Positions 1 to 12,233 are shown, numbered from the stretch's first letter. The stretch is DNA of 64,000 bases from Conchocele bisecta (GCA_029237695.1 CM055266.1:107153370-107217369), one strand, 5' to 3'. Numbers and translations: made by a program. Notes: generated by a model not told the origin, from the letters alone.

Positions 1-59
1 CACATCAAATCAGTTTTACAAAATCCAGAATAATGATTGTCACAACAAATTTTCATTAC

Positions 60-470
60 TTTTATTCTGTATAATTCCTTTTAGTTGTGTTTAACGGCCT
101 GTGAACAGCTATGGTCATTTCAGGCCGGTTTAACGGGATTGAATCCCATATTTCACACGTACGGCTGGGGTGTGGGTATTTATGTATTTATGTATGTATG
201 TTGTTGGGTGGGAGCATGCAAAGGGTAATTTAACGATGTCGTTCATACTTACCGGAATCCCAAAATCCCTGATATGTTTTGGCTTTCTGATATCTGAGAG
301 TTACACTTGCTTATAAACATTATAAGAGTAGTAACAATAGTTATTATCATATTACTTGTAGGGGATGGGACTAAGTGACTATGTTGTGGTGAGGACCAGG
401 CACAGCATCAGGTTATTCTAATTTCAAGGCTGATGTAATCACCCACCCCAGCCCCACATCCGTACAGAAT
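60..470. repeat. Rearranged copy of a dispersed 'aacggcc' repeat
   Basis: The stretch 'tttaacggcctgtgaacagc' matches the start of repeats at 52531-52975 and 53620-53960. The block near 210-255 with 'gcatgcaaagggtaattta' is the reverse complement of the far end of those copies, so this copy is internally rearranged. The family carries a sequence like a pol III B box ('gggttcgatccc' in the 52.6-kb copy), so it could be SINE-derived; that is inference. Confidence 0.6.
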
Positions 471-2056
471 CATAAGTACATGCACATTACGTATATCCCG
501 AACAGTATATGCATATGTAATCATGTGGCGTATGTACGCAATGGTATGAACCACCTTAGACGACTGTTAGACAGAGGTGTCACAATTTTGGTCGATGACA
601 TCAACAGTTTTGGACGTACATTGGGATATTGCATTCGTGTAACTTCTGATATGTTAGATCTGGCTAAGCACCCCGTGTCACCAACCTATTATGTTATAGA
701 AGAGACACTACTCTTCTCGATGACAACCTTATTTTACAGCGGTTGCTCATTCGTTTTCTTATTCAAGCTTGGCATGTGTTCCAGAAGGTGACGATGTATA
801 CATATTATTCGTGGAGAACTTGCAAATTCATCCTGGCGCTGCGTATATAACACACATTACCACCTAGCCAAATCCATGCTTGCCCACCTTTTATTACAGT
901 GACAGCAGAGTATTCATGATCAGAACAGCTGGCACTGTTGATGACCTTGCCAAATGCCCACTCTGACAAGTGGTATTTGACATACATGTACGAACGTATA
1001 CATATATAGAAAATCACACTTGTGTTTACAATGGATATGCTTTTTTAAATAGTCGTGCTGATACGTATGTGATCTGCCAATTAGAGATATCACAATACAT
1101 ACCTGGACTGCATGTGTTTACATCTCTGCGAAACGAAACTGTAGGACATATTGATTGGTCCTTCGATCATGTGTTCTAGACAACATGACCCCAATTTGCG
1201 AGCCATATAGTTTTAGAAGTCATGTGTAAGTAACGATTGTTGTATTATTTAATTATTAAATGGGCATTGTTATTGTGTTCGTGGAAAATCATAACATCCC
1301 GCTCGCCAAACTAGTCTCTAGTACACCCAATACCATTACTTTCAAGCTTCAGAAACGAATACGCAAAAATATGATATAGTATTAAGGCAGTCATTGTCAG
1401 ACACAAGTGAGATATCTGCTTCAATGTCGAAATGTATGGTGTCAATTTGATATACAGTACCCGTACTCGTGATGACCAATAGTCGGCAACACACATAATA
1501 CTATGCGGCCGTCCACTGGTTCATGCAGTCTCCAGGATGGTACACTACAATTATAATCCTCTACAACACTGCCGTGCACTAATAATAAAGGAGTATATGC
1601 ATATTTGACATGTTGGAGCCTGTTGTGTAAATAGTGAATATCTGTGTCTGACCATGATCGATGACCGAATCTACAGAAATGAAACTGATTGTTCCATTAC
1701 AGTATATGAAATACGTATACCGTAGAGTAATGCATGTTCACATATTCTTACTTAAAGGTACCTGCTGGTAAATGAGTTGAAACTGGTATTAATATGAGAA
1801 ATAAATGAATTACAATCCGGTAACTAGTATTCCATCCGTTGTAAAAATAAATTGGCCACATAGTCATACTGTCAGTCCCGTTTGACGTACGAGTGTCAAT
1901 GGTCTATGCTGCACATGGTCAATCCAAAAAATAGGAGTTGATCACATCGGACCTACTTGGTGTCCCGGGTAATTACATATTAGAATGTACATAATACTTT
2001 ATACAGGACAGGACATCGATTCCTTTACATAAACACAACTTGTCATTGAATGCATA
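471..2056. other. Intergenic DNA, no gene recognised
   Basis: AT-rich sequence with only short open frames that have no recognisable motif or codon pattern. No RNA gene or clear repeat was identified by eye. Confidence 0.5.
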
Positions 2057-3219
2057 CGAGGGGTGTTCCAAAACTAATGTCATTAGATATTGTATAACCA
2101 AACTGAAAGTATTTGCGATTATTTTATCTTACGAGTCCCTTCAAAATACTCCCACTTGGACAAAACACACATTTTGAGTCTCTCCATCCGGTTATGAAAA
2201 CATTTTACATAGTCATGATTAGGTATACCCACCAGAGACTGATAAATGGCTGACACAAGGGCAGACCTAGAGTTGTATCTCTTCCCAGATAAGTGATATT
2301 TCAGTCTTGGAAAGAGGAAATAGTCAAAGGGAGCCAGGTCTGGAGAGTAATGTTAGTAGGGAATAACTTTGACATTTTCATTCTGCAAAAAAACTCACAA
2401 TACGTGCCTTGTGAGCTAGAGCATTGTCGTGGAGAAGGGGTTCGTATTTTAGACCTGTTTTAGGACGACGGCGTTTTTCGTGGCCCAAATTATGTTTGAG
2501 ACCTTCCGTTTTGGTTAAAAATAATGAACCCAGGTCTCATCACCAGTAACTACGTTTGCAATGGTCTTTTTGTTTTATGATGTATATATTTTAAGAAGTT
2601 TTTTTGCCATTGTTAACCAGGCGTTCTTTTGCTCAGTCGTCAACAAATGGGGTATCCATCTCGTATTTATCTTCATAACCTTTAGGTGTTTCTTCAAAAT
2701 TCCATAAACACGTGCTAAAGACAATTTCGTCATTCGTGCTATCTGCCTTACAGTCAAGCTAGCGTCGTATTTTTAGAATAACACGAATTTTCTCTACATT
2801 ACTTTAAGTGGTAGATGTCCTAGGACGACCCGGACGAGCAGCATTTTTCAACTGCTGCTGTCCCGACTGAAATTTAGCAACCCACATGAAAATTGTTCTG
2901 AGGGACATTTGACCTTCCCCATAAATCTCACACACCTCTTGGTGGATGTCGTTTAACTTCAGACCAAGCAGAGACCTTACTTTTATATAGGCCCTAATCT
3001 CTAACGCATTTTCAGCTCTTGCCAGTCATTTTCTATATAGTGTAAAGAGTACGCTATAAAGACATGTACATTGCACCGAGGTCAGTGAACGTACGATTCC
3101 GATTTTTACCTGCGACACGAGTCAATGACTATACTACCGGTACAATGTGTTTTCACATATGGATTGCACGATCTGGGCGAACTAATGGATCAATTCCATT
3201 ATTATTGGAACACCCCTCG
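2057..3219 (-). mobile_element. mariner-family DNA transposon, dead copy
   Basis: A 1163-bp element bounded by inverted repeats beginning 'cgaggggtgttccaa' at 2057 and ending in the complement at 3219. TA flanks both sides (2055-2056 and 3220-3221), the target duplication expected of Tc1/mariner elements. Inside, the minus strand carries a decayed mariner transposase. The length is slightly under the ~1.3 kb usual for mariner, consistent with internal deletion. Confidence 0.92.
2119..2990 (-). pseudogene. mariner transposase pseudogene
   Basis: Read on the minus strand from about 2990. An N-terminal piece ends in PGRPRTST (linker region); it is followed by a helix-turn-helix segment at 2575-2757 (VRQIARMTKLSLARVYGIL) and RWIPHLLT, as in mariner proteins. 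The catalytic triad is present in pieces: Asp in GDETW (about 2531-2545), Asp in HDNALAH (about 2411-2434), and Asp in SPDLAPFD (2323-2325), with the last two about 34 residues apart, the DD34D spacing of mariner. The first and second Asp are only about 37 codons apart instead of around 90, so a block of roughly 170 bases is missing, and at least two frameshifts break the frame. It would have catalysed cut-and-paste transposition at TA sites; this copy cannot. Confidence 0.88.
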
Positions 3220-3221
3220 TA

Positions 3222-3527
3222 GTTGCATAGATTCCCAGATATATATACACGCACACCCCACCGTTCAGACAATTACATTATGTAACCGTTTGTAGATCGC
3301 CTACAGCGAACATGGCGATACGCTGCACAAATGTACACATACGAGGTATAGCCGACTAATTTCGAAATGAAGACATACGCACTTGCAAGCCAATAAGCAG
3401 TTTGTAAAACGTCGCCGACACTTTTGTTGTCATTATGGCAAGACTTTCGCAAGCAATACATACATATATATATATTCCAGGTCGTCTTTTGATGACAGCA
3501 CACTGACTAGCATTCACACAAGTTCAG
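3222..3527. other. Presumed intron or intergenic DNA upstream of exon
   Basis: No motif was recognised. It includes a short 'tacatatatatatat' run near 3460. It ends in an AG at 3526-3527 that can serve as the splice acceptor of the following exon, although the pyrimidine tract is weak. Confidence 0.4.
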
Positions 3528-3772
3528 GATGCAGTGGCGCCATCTACGTCCTGGAGCACGTGCAGGTCTGGGTATCGTTTCGCTCACGGTACAGGGGAGC
3601 CACAGAGCTGCGTCTGACGTCACCTGCAGGCACACTAAGCCAGTTGTTACATATACGGCCCGAGGATGATTCGGGCTCTAAGCTCGACTGGACTTTCATG
3701 ACGGTTCACAATTGGGGCGAGAGGCCGGACGGTGTGTGGACGCTCAGCATGGAGACCATGGTCGATGATATA
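3528..3772 (+). CDS. Proprotein convertase P-domain exon (partial gene)
   Basis: The translated stretch contains LEHVQVWVSF, RYRGATELRLTSPAGT, LDWTFMTVHNWGE and GVWTL, the succession of conserved blocks in the P (Homo B) domain of subtilisin-like proprotein convertases (furin/PC family). These secretory-pathway serine proteases cleave precursors at basic sites, and the P domain stabilises the catalytic domain. Only this domain is seen here, so it is one internal exon. The acceptor is probably the AG at 3526-3527 and the donor probably the GT at 3773 ('atatag|gtattc'); both are inferred. The frame is open well beyond both ends, and codon use is more GC-rich than the surroundings. No catalytic-domain exon (Asp/His/Ser triad) was found in the window, so the rest lies outside, or this is a stranded gene fragment. 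The paralogue (furin, PC1, PC5, PC7) cannot be decided. Confidence 0.8.
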
Positions 3773-4699
3773 GGTATTCTTCATATTCGTAGTTTAGTCC
3801 CTTTGCGCGATATGGTTGTCGATACCATTAGAGTGCACAACATATTTCTAGTGCCAATGTCTTTAGACATACATGTATATGTATATATTGTATATATTTC
3901 CGCATGATAGACCTTTCAAACTTGCATAAACAACCTCAGCTACCGTAGGGTGTATATATTACATTATGGAAGCACTATTGGAAGGTAATATTTGGCGCAT
4001 CTTAATATATTTAATAGCTAACACATCACTCAATATATGACAATCAACTTATGGACATATGGGGTCCCTGATCATCATATGAGTCATGTATAATTACCTC
4101 GTAAATGTGATTAGATCCATTCTAGTCTGACTATATAGACTACATCCTACACGATGAATGGAGTTGCCATGTGGGCCATCTTTATATCATATCTCAGATG
4201 AAAACCAAAATATCTAGCTTTGTTCAAAGATATGGTCCCCCACAGTGTGGATAATGTAGCCTGATATTGATGAATAGTTGGCGGCGATCTTTGATTCCTA
4301 TGGATTTGATAGCCTCCATTTATATTTAAACTTAATACATGGTATCCAAAAGTATAATGCATTGATTCAAAGTAGTCGTTGCTTTTTCTCTCTCGGGTTG
4401 AACAGAATTCATTTGTATGGGTGCTTGCCCCCCCCCCCCCACACCCCTTTCCCCTACTAATGGCTTCGAAAACATTTTGCATCGAAAACAACATTGTTTC
4501 CAATCGAACATTTGATAAAATCTACATTTATACGCGTCCAGTGCGTCACGATAGACAATTCAATCGCGCCGACATTTCTATAATTTCTCTGGAAGCCATT
4601 TTGTCTAAACATCGTGGTACATGTTTATTCGCCGGAACTCGTGCACGTATTATGTGGTAAAAACCGGAACTTTTATAATCGGTTATAATTCATATTGTA
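3773..4699. other. Non-coding, with poly-C tract
   Basis: AT-rich DNA without a recognisable gene. There is a run of 13 C at 4428-4440 followed by further C-rich bases. If the P-domain gene is intact, this would be intron or 3' flank. Confidence 0.5.
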
Positions 4700-5270
4700 T
4701 AATACCTGGGACTGAGGGTGTTGTTGATGATTACTAAGGGTGCAGGGTGACTGAAGTGGGATTGGGGGACTGAATATCCATGAGGAGCTAACGGACACAC
4801 CAATGCATCACTATGTATGCCAATTTTGATCGTGTATTTCTAGCACTGGTAACTGCTAGAGGAATAGACAAATAATTGACCTCCGCTGACCTCCGTCGGC
4901 CAAAACCGACTGGTTACGAACTGTTTCGTTGGTAGGTCACAGACAATTTTATCCAATCATTCGAGTCCGGATCGTCGAACTGCCAATATTTCCGAGACCA
5001 CTTGAATGTTTTGAATAGAAAATTGTCTGTAAAAGACATAAATTAACAGTCATCAATAAATATCGATGGATTTGCAGTGAACATACATGTACTTTAATGC
5101 GTCCGCTAACACCGAAAATAGCGGACATAAGTAATTATAAAAATGATAATTCTCCACCGCTAAATGCCGACTTCGTTCCCGATTCAGTTCGTACCCAACA
5201 ACAAATTAATTCTACCACTTATGTCTACGACAGGTGTAACTAATATAAATATTCAGTTGAAGTTAGCAAA
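4700..5270 (+). repeat. Left arm of a long imperfect inverted repeat
   Basis: Matches the reverse complement of 8770-9410 in two blocks: about 4705-4800 ('gatgattactaagggtg', 'gaggagctaacgga') and about 5030-5260 ('gcgtccgctaacaccgaaaa', 'aggtgtaactaatat'). The arms differ by substitutions and by an insertion of CAGTCACAATT-type repeats in the right arm. Confidence 0.7.
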
Positions 5271-5726
5271 AATTTACATTTCTTGGCGCGGGTAAAATGG
5301 AACGTGAACTCCACGGAACCTACAGAACCGGTCATAATTTCGAAACTGTGTTATACTATTGAGAACTTACATATCCAATTGAACATTAGTATATATGCTT
5401 TACTTTAGTATATTGATTAGTTAACGATTAACCGACTAAAAGTTAACAAAACAAGTTTCAACTTTGCGAAAATTCACAGTGCCGGATCCGGATAAACAAT
5501 ACGTACAATCCCCGGAACCTTTATCAATATTTGTAATTTAAATAATATATAATCAATCATCACCAATGATAAATGAAACAATATGTATTTCTCTATTCTA
5601 ATATGATGTATATATTATAAAATTGTATCGCAACATTCTATAGCTCAGACCAGGTCTCATTTTTATGTGCTGCATGTCTGCATTACATTGTACATTTGTA
5701 TATCATTATGGGGATTTATTGAATTG

Positions 5727-6016
5727 TTGACCAATGTAGCCCCAAATTAGCCTAAATATAATGTACTGTCTGATCAGGATCTGCACTGTTCGCCATTCAT
5801 TCAATGAATCGCCCACCATTCTTCTAAAGTACAAAACCTTATAGATCATAGACGTAATGGTTCCTTCTGAAATTATGCACCAGTAAAATTGTGACCAGTG
5901 TAGATCACAAGCATAATGTGTATGAGTCACTGGTGCTGTTACTGGGGAATTGGGGCTTATTAAAGTGCTGACCAATGTAGCCACAACTCAACCTGCATAC
6001 ACATGCAGTCAGATCT
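5727..6016. repeat. Two copies of the dispersed 'gatc' foldback unit
   Basis: Blocks such as 'gaccaatgtagccccaaatt' with 'ctgatcaggatctgcactgt', and a second pair at about 5890-6016, are the two halves of a small inverted repeat that recurs at about 7614, 17455, 39900, 40895, 59400, 60070, 60600 and 61520. This is a diffuse non-coding family; I associate it with bivalve genomes. Confidence 0.55.
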
Positions 6017-7305
6017 GAAATATATAACAATGTAAATGAAACACGATGTTTGTTCAGGGTATAATATAAGTTTAGAACATTTCACTACTATTTAAACTAT
6101 GTTCCGAACCTACATGGATATGAATGTATATATTCGGCACTGTATACGGGCAGGTACGTACATGTGTATTGTGATAATTTAATAGCAAGTAGTTGTTTAT
6201 GAAGAACAATCTTAATCTATGTTATGAAAATAAATATTGACAATACTTTCTTCCAATTGCGTTACTTTTCAACAACGTCATTGTTGATTGCCACATCATA
6301 TAAAAGTATCACCATGTTAAAGGTACATGTCCACTCAGTAGGTACAAACTATTCTTTATAGGAATTAAATAAGTGTATAATTGTGTCACTATTCCACCCG
6401 CTATACAGATATAATAATTTACTAATATTTATTTAACTGATAGTGACTCGCGGTGGTATCAGGCTATTTTCATATGTAAATGAGGCATGATATTTTTTAA
6501 TTATTTATACTAATGAAATGGGTCACCTGAACAAATAATATTTTCGACAGATTATAAAGTATTCTCAATGCACATCAAAAAATAAATACAGAGAATAAAT
6601 AGTAATGTCCGTTAACATTAATTATTTTTTATTTGTTTAGCTAACAACTATGCAACTGCCTCATGAGCATACATACATGGCTATGATTTAATATACGTAC
6701 AATGCAATATGGAGTGCTTGGGTGAACTACTAAATATAATAAATGCAGAAACACAACAATCGTGGCATATAGGCAAATACATTTCAGACCATGCTGATAC
6801 CACTAATACATATATCTGAACTTGTAGCATACACTTATTTATATCGCACAGTCCCCGCTTACTGATCACAGTGGGTACTAAGTGTTATAGCTCGTATTAT
6901 TTTTAACAATATATGAGAAATATACACACATATACGCACATATACACACAAATATATATATACATTATATCTTCTTTCTAAATGTGGTATAGTATTACAT
7001 GTATATATACGTACATATAGACACATATACATATGTGTAAATACATATACATAAAACAATGTATCAGTGGTAGCGTCATGGCATGTTCTTTCCCTCAAAG
7101 AGGAATACTTTAATCATACATTGTAATCAAATTGTCGTTTTAAAATAATATTGCACAGATAATACATGTATCTAACACACGAGTATATGATAATTTAGCG
7201 AAGCAAAACATATACAGCTTATTAGTAGTTAAGGAATTTTTAAATTTCGGAAGAGTTTTTGTTTTTGGCAAATGTGCTTTAAATCAGCCTCACAATATTA
7301 GCGTT
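6017..7305. other. Intergenic, with TATACACA simple repeats
   Basis: No gene was recognised. Between about 6910 and 7060 the sequence is dominated by tandem 'atacacatatac' and 'tatatatac' runs, so the open frame there is repeat-derived. Confidence 0.5.
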
Positions 7306-7507
7306 ACTACTGTCTGTTCCACGTTTTGCTGCCGACGAACATTGGCCATTAAACACATTAAATCTAAAAAATATTTGAAAGTAAGTAGTTTTTCATCAAT
7401 AACAAAAGTCACCGTCCCCAAAAAATATTATTGGATGAAATTGTTTAGACTTAATGTGTTCATTAGCCAAATATTCGTCGGCAGCAAAACGTGGAACAGA
7501 CAGTAGT
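7306..7507. mobile_element. 202-bp hairpin MITE
   Basis: Inverted termini of about 34 bp begin 'actactgtctgttccacg' and end in the complement at 7507; further inside the arms stay partly complementary ('ttaatgtgtt' against 'aacacattaa'). It has no coding capacity. A target duplication is not obvious, so the superfamily is undetermined. Confidence 0.75.
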
Positions 7508-8769
7508 CACATGAATAATACAGTCATGTACATTCACATATAATAATGTCATACTGTAAACAAACGGTATATGAGTGTATGGGAGGAAATGACATAGATG
7601 AACATGCTGACTTAGCGATCAGCGTAGCCCCATATCAGCCTGCGCATTTGCACAGCCTTTTCTGAGACTATACTGTGCATTATATATAACTATATCTATA
7701 TATCGAATAAATGTACACAAGTGATTTCCAGTTATTTCTAGAAATTATTACTACATATATCTGTTCAGCTAAGTTTAACATGTTATGTCTACTTCTATTG
7801 TGTCGGCCGATGTAGCGTACGCTCAAGTCATTGTAGACAGGACATATTAGCAAGAAATGAAATTCATATTCTAACACGCTACATAATTTACATTTACGAT
7901 CATCAAAGGGTGTAATAATTGGTCTATGTCATCTGCCGGCATCAACCTCCAACCTGTGGGAAATACACGCAGTCTGGTTAGAGCCACTCTAGACTTTTTT
8001 ACACTGATGCAATCGAGATAGCATTGATATTCAAAAGATGAAATATTTTTTATAAAATAAAGCTCTACTAGATTTATTTATTCTAGTGTTCCAGTATGGA
8101 ACGAAATTGTCTGTTAAGCTTTGTTTTAATGTTGACAACAAATCGTGTAATGCGAAAGCCATACATGGTAAAAACCAAGCTGTGTTAACATATATTTAAC
8201 CGGAAAAGCCCAATATTTCACAGTTGGTGACCGTTCAATATCATTAAGCATAAAGTGATATATACATTTAATATATTTCCGGTCACTTGATCCGATTACT
8301 TTGAACCAATATGTAATTATATTATATAAACGACCTGTTATAAGAGATGTTCTACCAAGTTCACCGTCACGCTAAACAAAATCGTTTTGTGTTGATATTT
8401 TGACACATGGCACACGTTTACAAAAATTGTAAATGCACACTTTCAATTTGCATGGACTGTGAAAACCTCTATACTTCACCGGCATAATTCAGGACAGGGA
8501 GGACAAGTTTATCAAATAATTCCAGCATATGCTTAGGGGATAAGTCAGTAATTTATTTCACATATGATTATAATAAGAAAATTGCCTTTTTTGCCTGTCC
8601 CGATAAGGCATTATTGGCCTCTCAAAAGGAGCCCCCTGGCGTGAAAACCACTCCCTAAGTATGAACATTACTATTTGTGTTTCATACTTATTATAATAAC
8701 TTTTCACATTTGCGGGAAGTCGGCGGCTTTTTCTAAAAATCATAATTTTAGTTTTCTTTGCTAATTTCA
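7508..8769. other. Intergenic DNA, no gene recognised
   Basis: AT-rich. Contains a fragment of the dispersed 'gatc' foldback unit at about 7614-7675. No other structure was recognised. Confidence 0.45.
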
Positions 8770-9410
8770 AATGAATAATTATATTAGTTACACCCGTCGT
8801 AGACATATGTGGTATAATTCAATTTTAATGCTGGGTATGAACTGAATTGGGAACGAATTCGGCATTTAGCGGTGGCGAATTCTCACTTTATAATTATCTG
8901 TTTCCGTTATTTTCGGTGTTAGCGGACGCAGTAACGTCTCGTTCCCTGCAAATCCATCAATATTTATAGATGGCAATGTTAATTTATGTCTTTTAAAGAA
9001 GTTTTTATTCAAACACTCTGGCCCTTTGTCGTAAACTAATTGTCAAGCCCGTATTGCCCCATTACATACCAATGCTTTATTTTTAGATGTCTGCCCATAC
9101 CTGGGACAATCCTGAATGAGAATTTAACCTACTTACATCCGCGTGTCACCTATAGTTATCCAGTATTCATCAGCCCCCTTCAGTCACAATTCAGTCACGT
9201 TACAGTCACAATTCAGTCCACAGTCACAATCAGCTACATCACCTGATCACATATGACTTACTGGTACTTTCCAGTACTACAATTACCCAATCTAAAGTGG
9301 CATACACAGGGATACATTGGTGTCTCCGTTAGCTCCTCAGGCATATTTCAGTCCCCCAGTCCCACTTCAGTCACCCTTAGTAATCACCCACAACACCCCC
9401 GGTTCCGACA
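8770..9410 (-). repeat. Right arm of a long imperfect inverted repeat
   Basis: Reverse complement of 4700-5270. Homology is clear at 8785-9010 and 9305-9400. Between these blocks, about 9160-9245, it carries short tandem copies of 'cagtcacaattcagt' absent from the left arm. Confidence 0.7.
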
Positions 9411-10503
9411 GTACACCATTAAAAATGTTTCTTTACGGGCCGCGACGTAGTTTGAACCAGATGTTTGCACTGTCCTATAGCATTATTGGCCCCGAAAATG
9501 TGATCTATGTCTTCCAACTAATCGATATTGCTCAATGTTGTTGACATAGCGCATCGTGGAATATATCATTGCGGGGGGCTAACATTTTCCTAACTTCTGC
9601 AATAGGCGACACTGATATAAATCGGTTGACCTTTTCGTGAGAGTCCGTTGTCTCGCGGCTGTGCAAGTACGGCCCATTAAAAACATTGCAACCTTGCTTA
9701 CTGTATATATAAGGGAGTAAATAATGAGTTTAGCTTATTGTTTTTTCACTTATTGATGCTTAGCAGCAGGGGGGTGAATAGACCAGCTCCCCAGGGCTCG
9801 CCGCGGCTCCTAGCCCCCTTTCCCGGACAGCAGGACCATGTCGGAACGACGCGCTTGCGGGGGGACGGGGAGCACCGGGACGGTCCGCCCCTTTTGCCGG
9901 CCCGGGCTCGCCCCGCGGCTCCCAGCCCCCTTTCCCACAAGCATGGCCAAAATAAAGAACGTAAGAAGCCATGTCTCTGTCATAAGGGACAACCCACACA
10001 GCTCCTGCTCATTCGGAGTACCGCGCCCGGCTCCAACCCATGTTCCAGCATATCAAACACATAGGTCTCTACGTTGGGGCAATTATGTATCTACGCCGCA
10101 GCGCGTTCGTGTTCAACAATTGCAGAGCAACACGTACAACAACAAGCGCGCGCATGTGATCACATGTAGAGCCATGGCTCTGCCATAAGGGACGGCCCAC
10201 GCAGCTCCCACCCCTTCGGAGTACCGCGTCCGGTCCGAGTTACTAACGTGGACATGGGTATTCCTCACTTACAACAGCGTATATCCAGGCGAGCCGGCTC
10301 GCAACTTTCATAGAAAACATACATATGGACCGAATATGATGTAAAATATGATCTAACTGGTCACGGTTGTGTAGCAACACATTTCTTCACATATTTCGGC
10401 CTGCTTGTCAGCAGCTGAGCTGTGTTTATCACATGAGCACTTTATAAGCAGTTGGTTGGTCAGTTTTTAATAGCAGCTTGCTGTGATTTGTTTCCGCAAG
10501 TAT
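9411..10503. other. GC-rich patch with internal direct repeat
   Basis: About 9770-10250 is sharply more GC-rich than the surroundings. Two pairs of repeats are visible: 'ggctcgccgcggctcc' near 9793 against 'ggctcgccccgcggctccca' near 9905, and a ~65-bp block ('cataagggac...cggagtaccgcg') at 9985-10036 repeated at about 10185-10235. Open frames exist on both strands but give low-complexity, Pro/Arg/Gly-rich peptides and I do not believe them. It may be part of an unrecognised repeat or of the adjacent viral remnant. Confidence 0.45.
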
Positions 10504-11047
10504 CTACCGCACCATGGCTGGCTCTTCATTCCTGGGTATGACGTCATTCTCTCGAAGACTGTCTTCGAAGGAGTATCACGATCTTTACAGGAAACAGGAC
10601 ATTCCAGCATGTCTGCAAGTGGAGATCCTTCAGAAGTGAGTTGTATTTCTGTGTCAACATCCAGACACTTTGTAGCGCATTTCGCCCGCTGAAGGCCAAC
10701 TCTGACAGCATGTCCTTCCTTTAAGTCATAGCTGCCTTCGCCGAGCAGTCGTCAATCATGTACAGGGTGGGCTCACCCTGGAACAGTAGCCACATATGTA
10801 GCTTTTCACCGGGATCTATTATGTAGACCCCGTGGTCCGTCCATATCCAAGGGCGGCTCTGGTAAGTTTTGCTATGCCTAATCATGGGGCAGAGGATCAC
10901 TATATGTCGAAAGACCCCGCGGTCGGGCACCTCGAGCAAGTCAAAAATGAGAATTGTTTTGCCACAACCTGTTTGGCCGCAGATCATGGCCGAGTGAGCG
11001 TCCTTCGGGAGAAGATGATTAGTAGAGTGCTGAGACGAACCTACCAT
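10504..11047 (-). pseudogene. Polinton A: packaging ATPase, broken
   Basis: This is a DNA-packaging ATPase of the FtsK/HerA-like class used by Polintons and related dsDNA viruses to fill capsids. Walker A GQTGCGKT lies at about 10955-10978 and Walker B-like LYMIDDC at about 10750. Downstream pieces FSGRNA and TQKYNSLLKDL align with the homologous gene at 46843-47420. The start chosen is the ATG at 11047, which overlaps the capsid stop by 29 nt exactly as in Polinton B. A TAA after 10721 and at least one frameshift interrupt it. An upstream indel fuses the tail of the capsid frame to this frame, making an artificial joint reading frame up to 11197. Family assignment is from the motifs and neighbour order. 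Confidence 0.82.
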
Positions 11048-12212
11048 GTTGAGTTGTGCATATGTGATGATGTACAGGTACACGTTCACTGCGCCATCAC
11101 CGTCTGCCTCTCTGGGGATTTGGATGGTTACACCCTCGCTGTCGTTCTCCACTATGCGCCCACCACCGTGGAGTTGGTCGTCATCACTGGTCCGCATGTC
11201 TAGCCAAAGCGCATAATTTGAAGTTAGGTACTCTGACAGAGAAACATCTGCGAGTCCTAGGACCGCAGCAACCTCGCGGGCGCTCTTAGAGCCAGCAATA
11301 AACTGATTTTTGGTCTCGTCCCACTGTTGGTGTGTGCGAAGGCCCTGGCTGTATAGCTGGTTGGGGATTCCCTGTTGTCACCACCACCTTGGTGGTTTTG
11401 GGGTTATACAAATATGTCGGGTTTTCCAGCCACTAGGGCCTCCTCGAACAGGATCGGTATGCCTAACATCGAGCGGGCAGGGACGTTGATATTAATATTC
11501 CACAATGTGTCGCTTTTGTCTTTCGTCATCTTGCGATGGCGAAGATCTCGGTCAAAAATTATGGTAACACGACCGGCATACTGGGTTCTAATCAATCGCG
11601 CGAGGTCCGGCATCGTGACCATGTCGTACTCCAGTGAAACAGTTTCGATCGAATACGTCGATGTCACTTCAGTGGCTATGAAAACTCGGTCATAGTCGTT
11701 GAACGTTTGTTCGAATTCAAGGCGCTCTGGTAGTATGGCATGTGGCTTTTCAGCAGCTCAACGCAGCTCAAAGTCGAGTGGGATGTAGAAGCAGTTGCCG
11801 TAAGCAGCCGCAATTGTGTTGTTGCGCTCGCAACATTATCTGCTTTGTTACCAGCCCCGATTTTAAGCCTGGTTACGTTCTGACGGCTGCTGGTATAAAT
11901 ACCATGATAAGCCGCATTTTCACGCCCTTGTGCGGTCTTCCAGAGGTCACAATAGCAGTAATAGACGTCAGAGTCATCGATAGATATGACCTTGTTTCCG
12001 CTGAGTTTGATAGTGGTTTTATTGACTATGGCGCGGCCCAGGTTCTGAATGTCAGTTCGGTCTGCGTATGTGGACGTCAGTGAGATAGTGAAAGCGAGAC
12101 GGACAGTCCCTGGCACAATGACGTCGTTATCTCCAAGGTTGGGCAAGCGTCTACTACCAAGCACGAAGGAATTTAACCGAGATACGTGCACCGCTGCCTC
12201 AGGACACATCAT
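11019..12212 (-). pseudogene. Polinton A: major capsid protein candidate, broken
   Basis: Minus-strand pieces at 11676-12212, 11404-11667 and about 11019-11340 align in order with the plus-strand gene at 45591-46871. Shared landmarks are PNLGDNDVIVPGTVRLAF, DDSDVYYCY, LWKTAQGRENAAYHGI, LRHRKMTKDKSD, YALWLDMRTSDD and a terminal GRFVSALY. About 400 codons directly upstream of the packaging ATPase is the position of the double jelly-roll capsid protein in Polintons; the fold itself cannot be seen from sequence alone. There are several frameshifts, and the N-terminus is lost at about 12212 where strand order flips. GC content is higher than in the homologue at 45.6 kb, indicating a different subfamily. 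Confidence 0.72.
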
Positions 12213-12233
12213 TAAACTGGAAGGATAACCCGT

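Noticed and set aside
9738..10188. Pro/Arg-rich overlapping frames in the GC-rich patch
   Set aside because: Several frames are open on both strands at once because stops are rare in GC-rich DNA; no domain or initiation evidence.
10832..11203. Plus-strand frame of 123 codons
   Set aside because: Antisense shadow of the minus-strand ATPase and capsid tail, which carry recognisable motifs.
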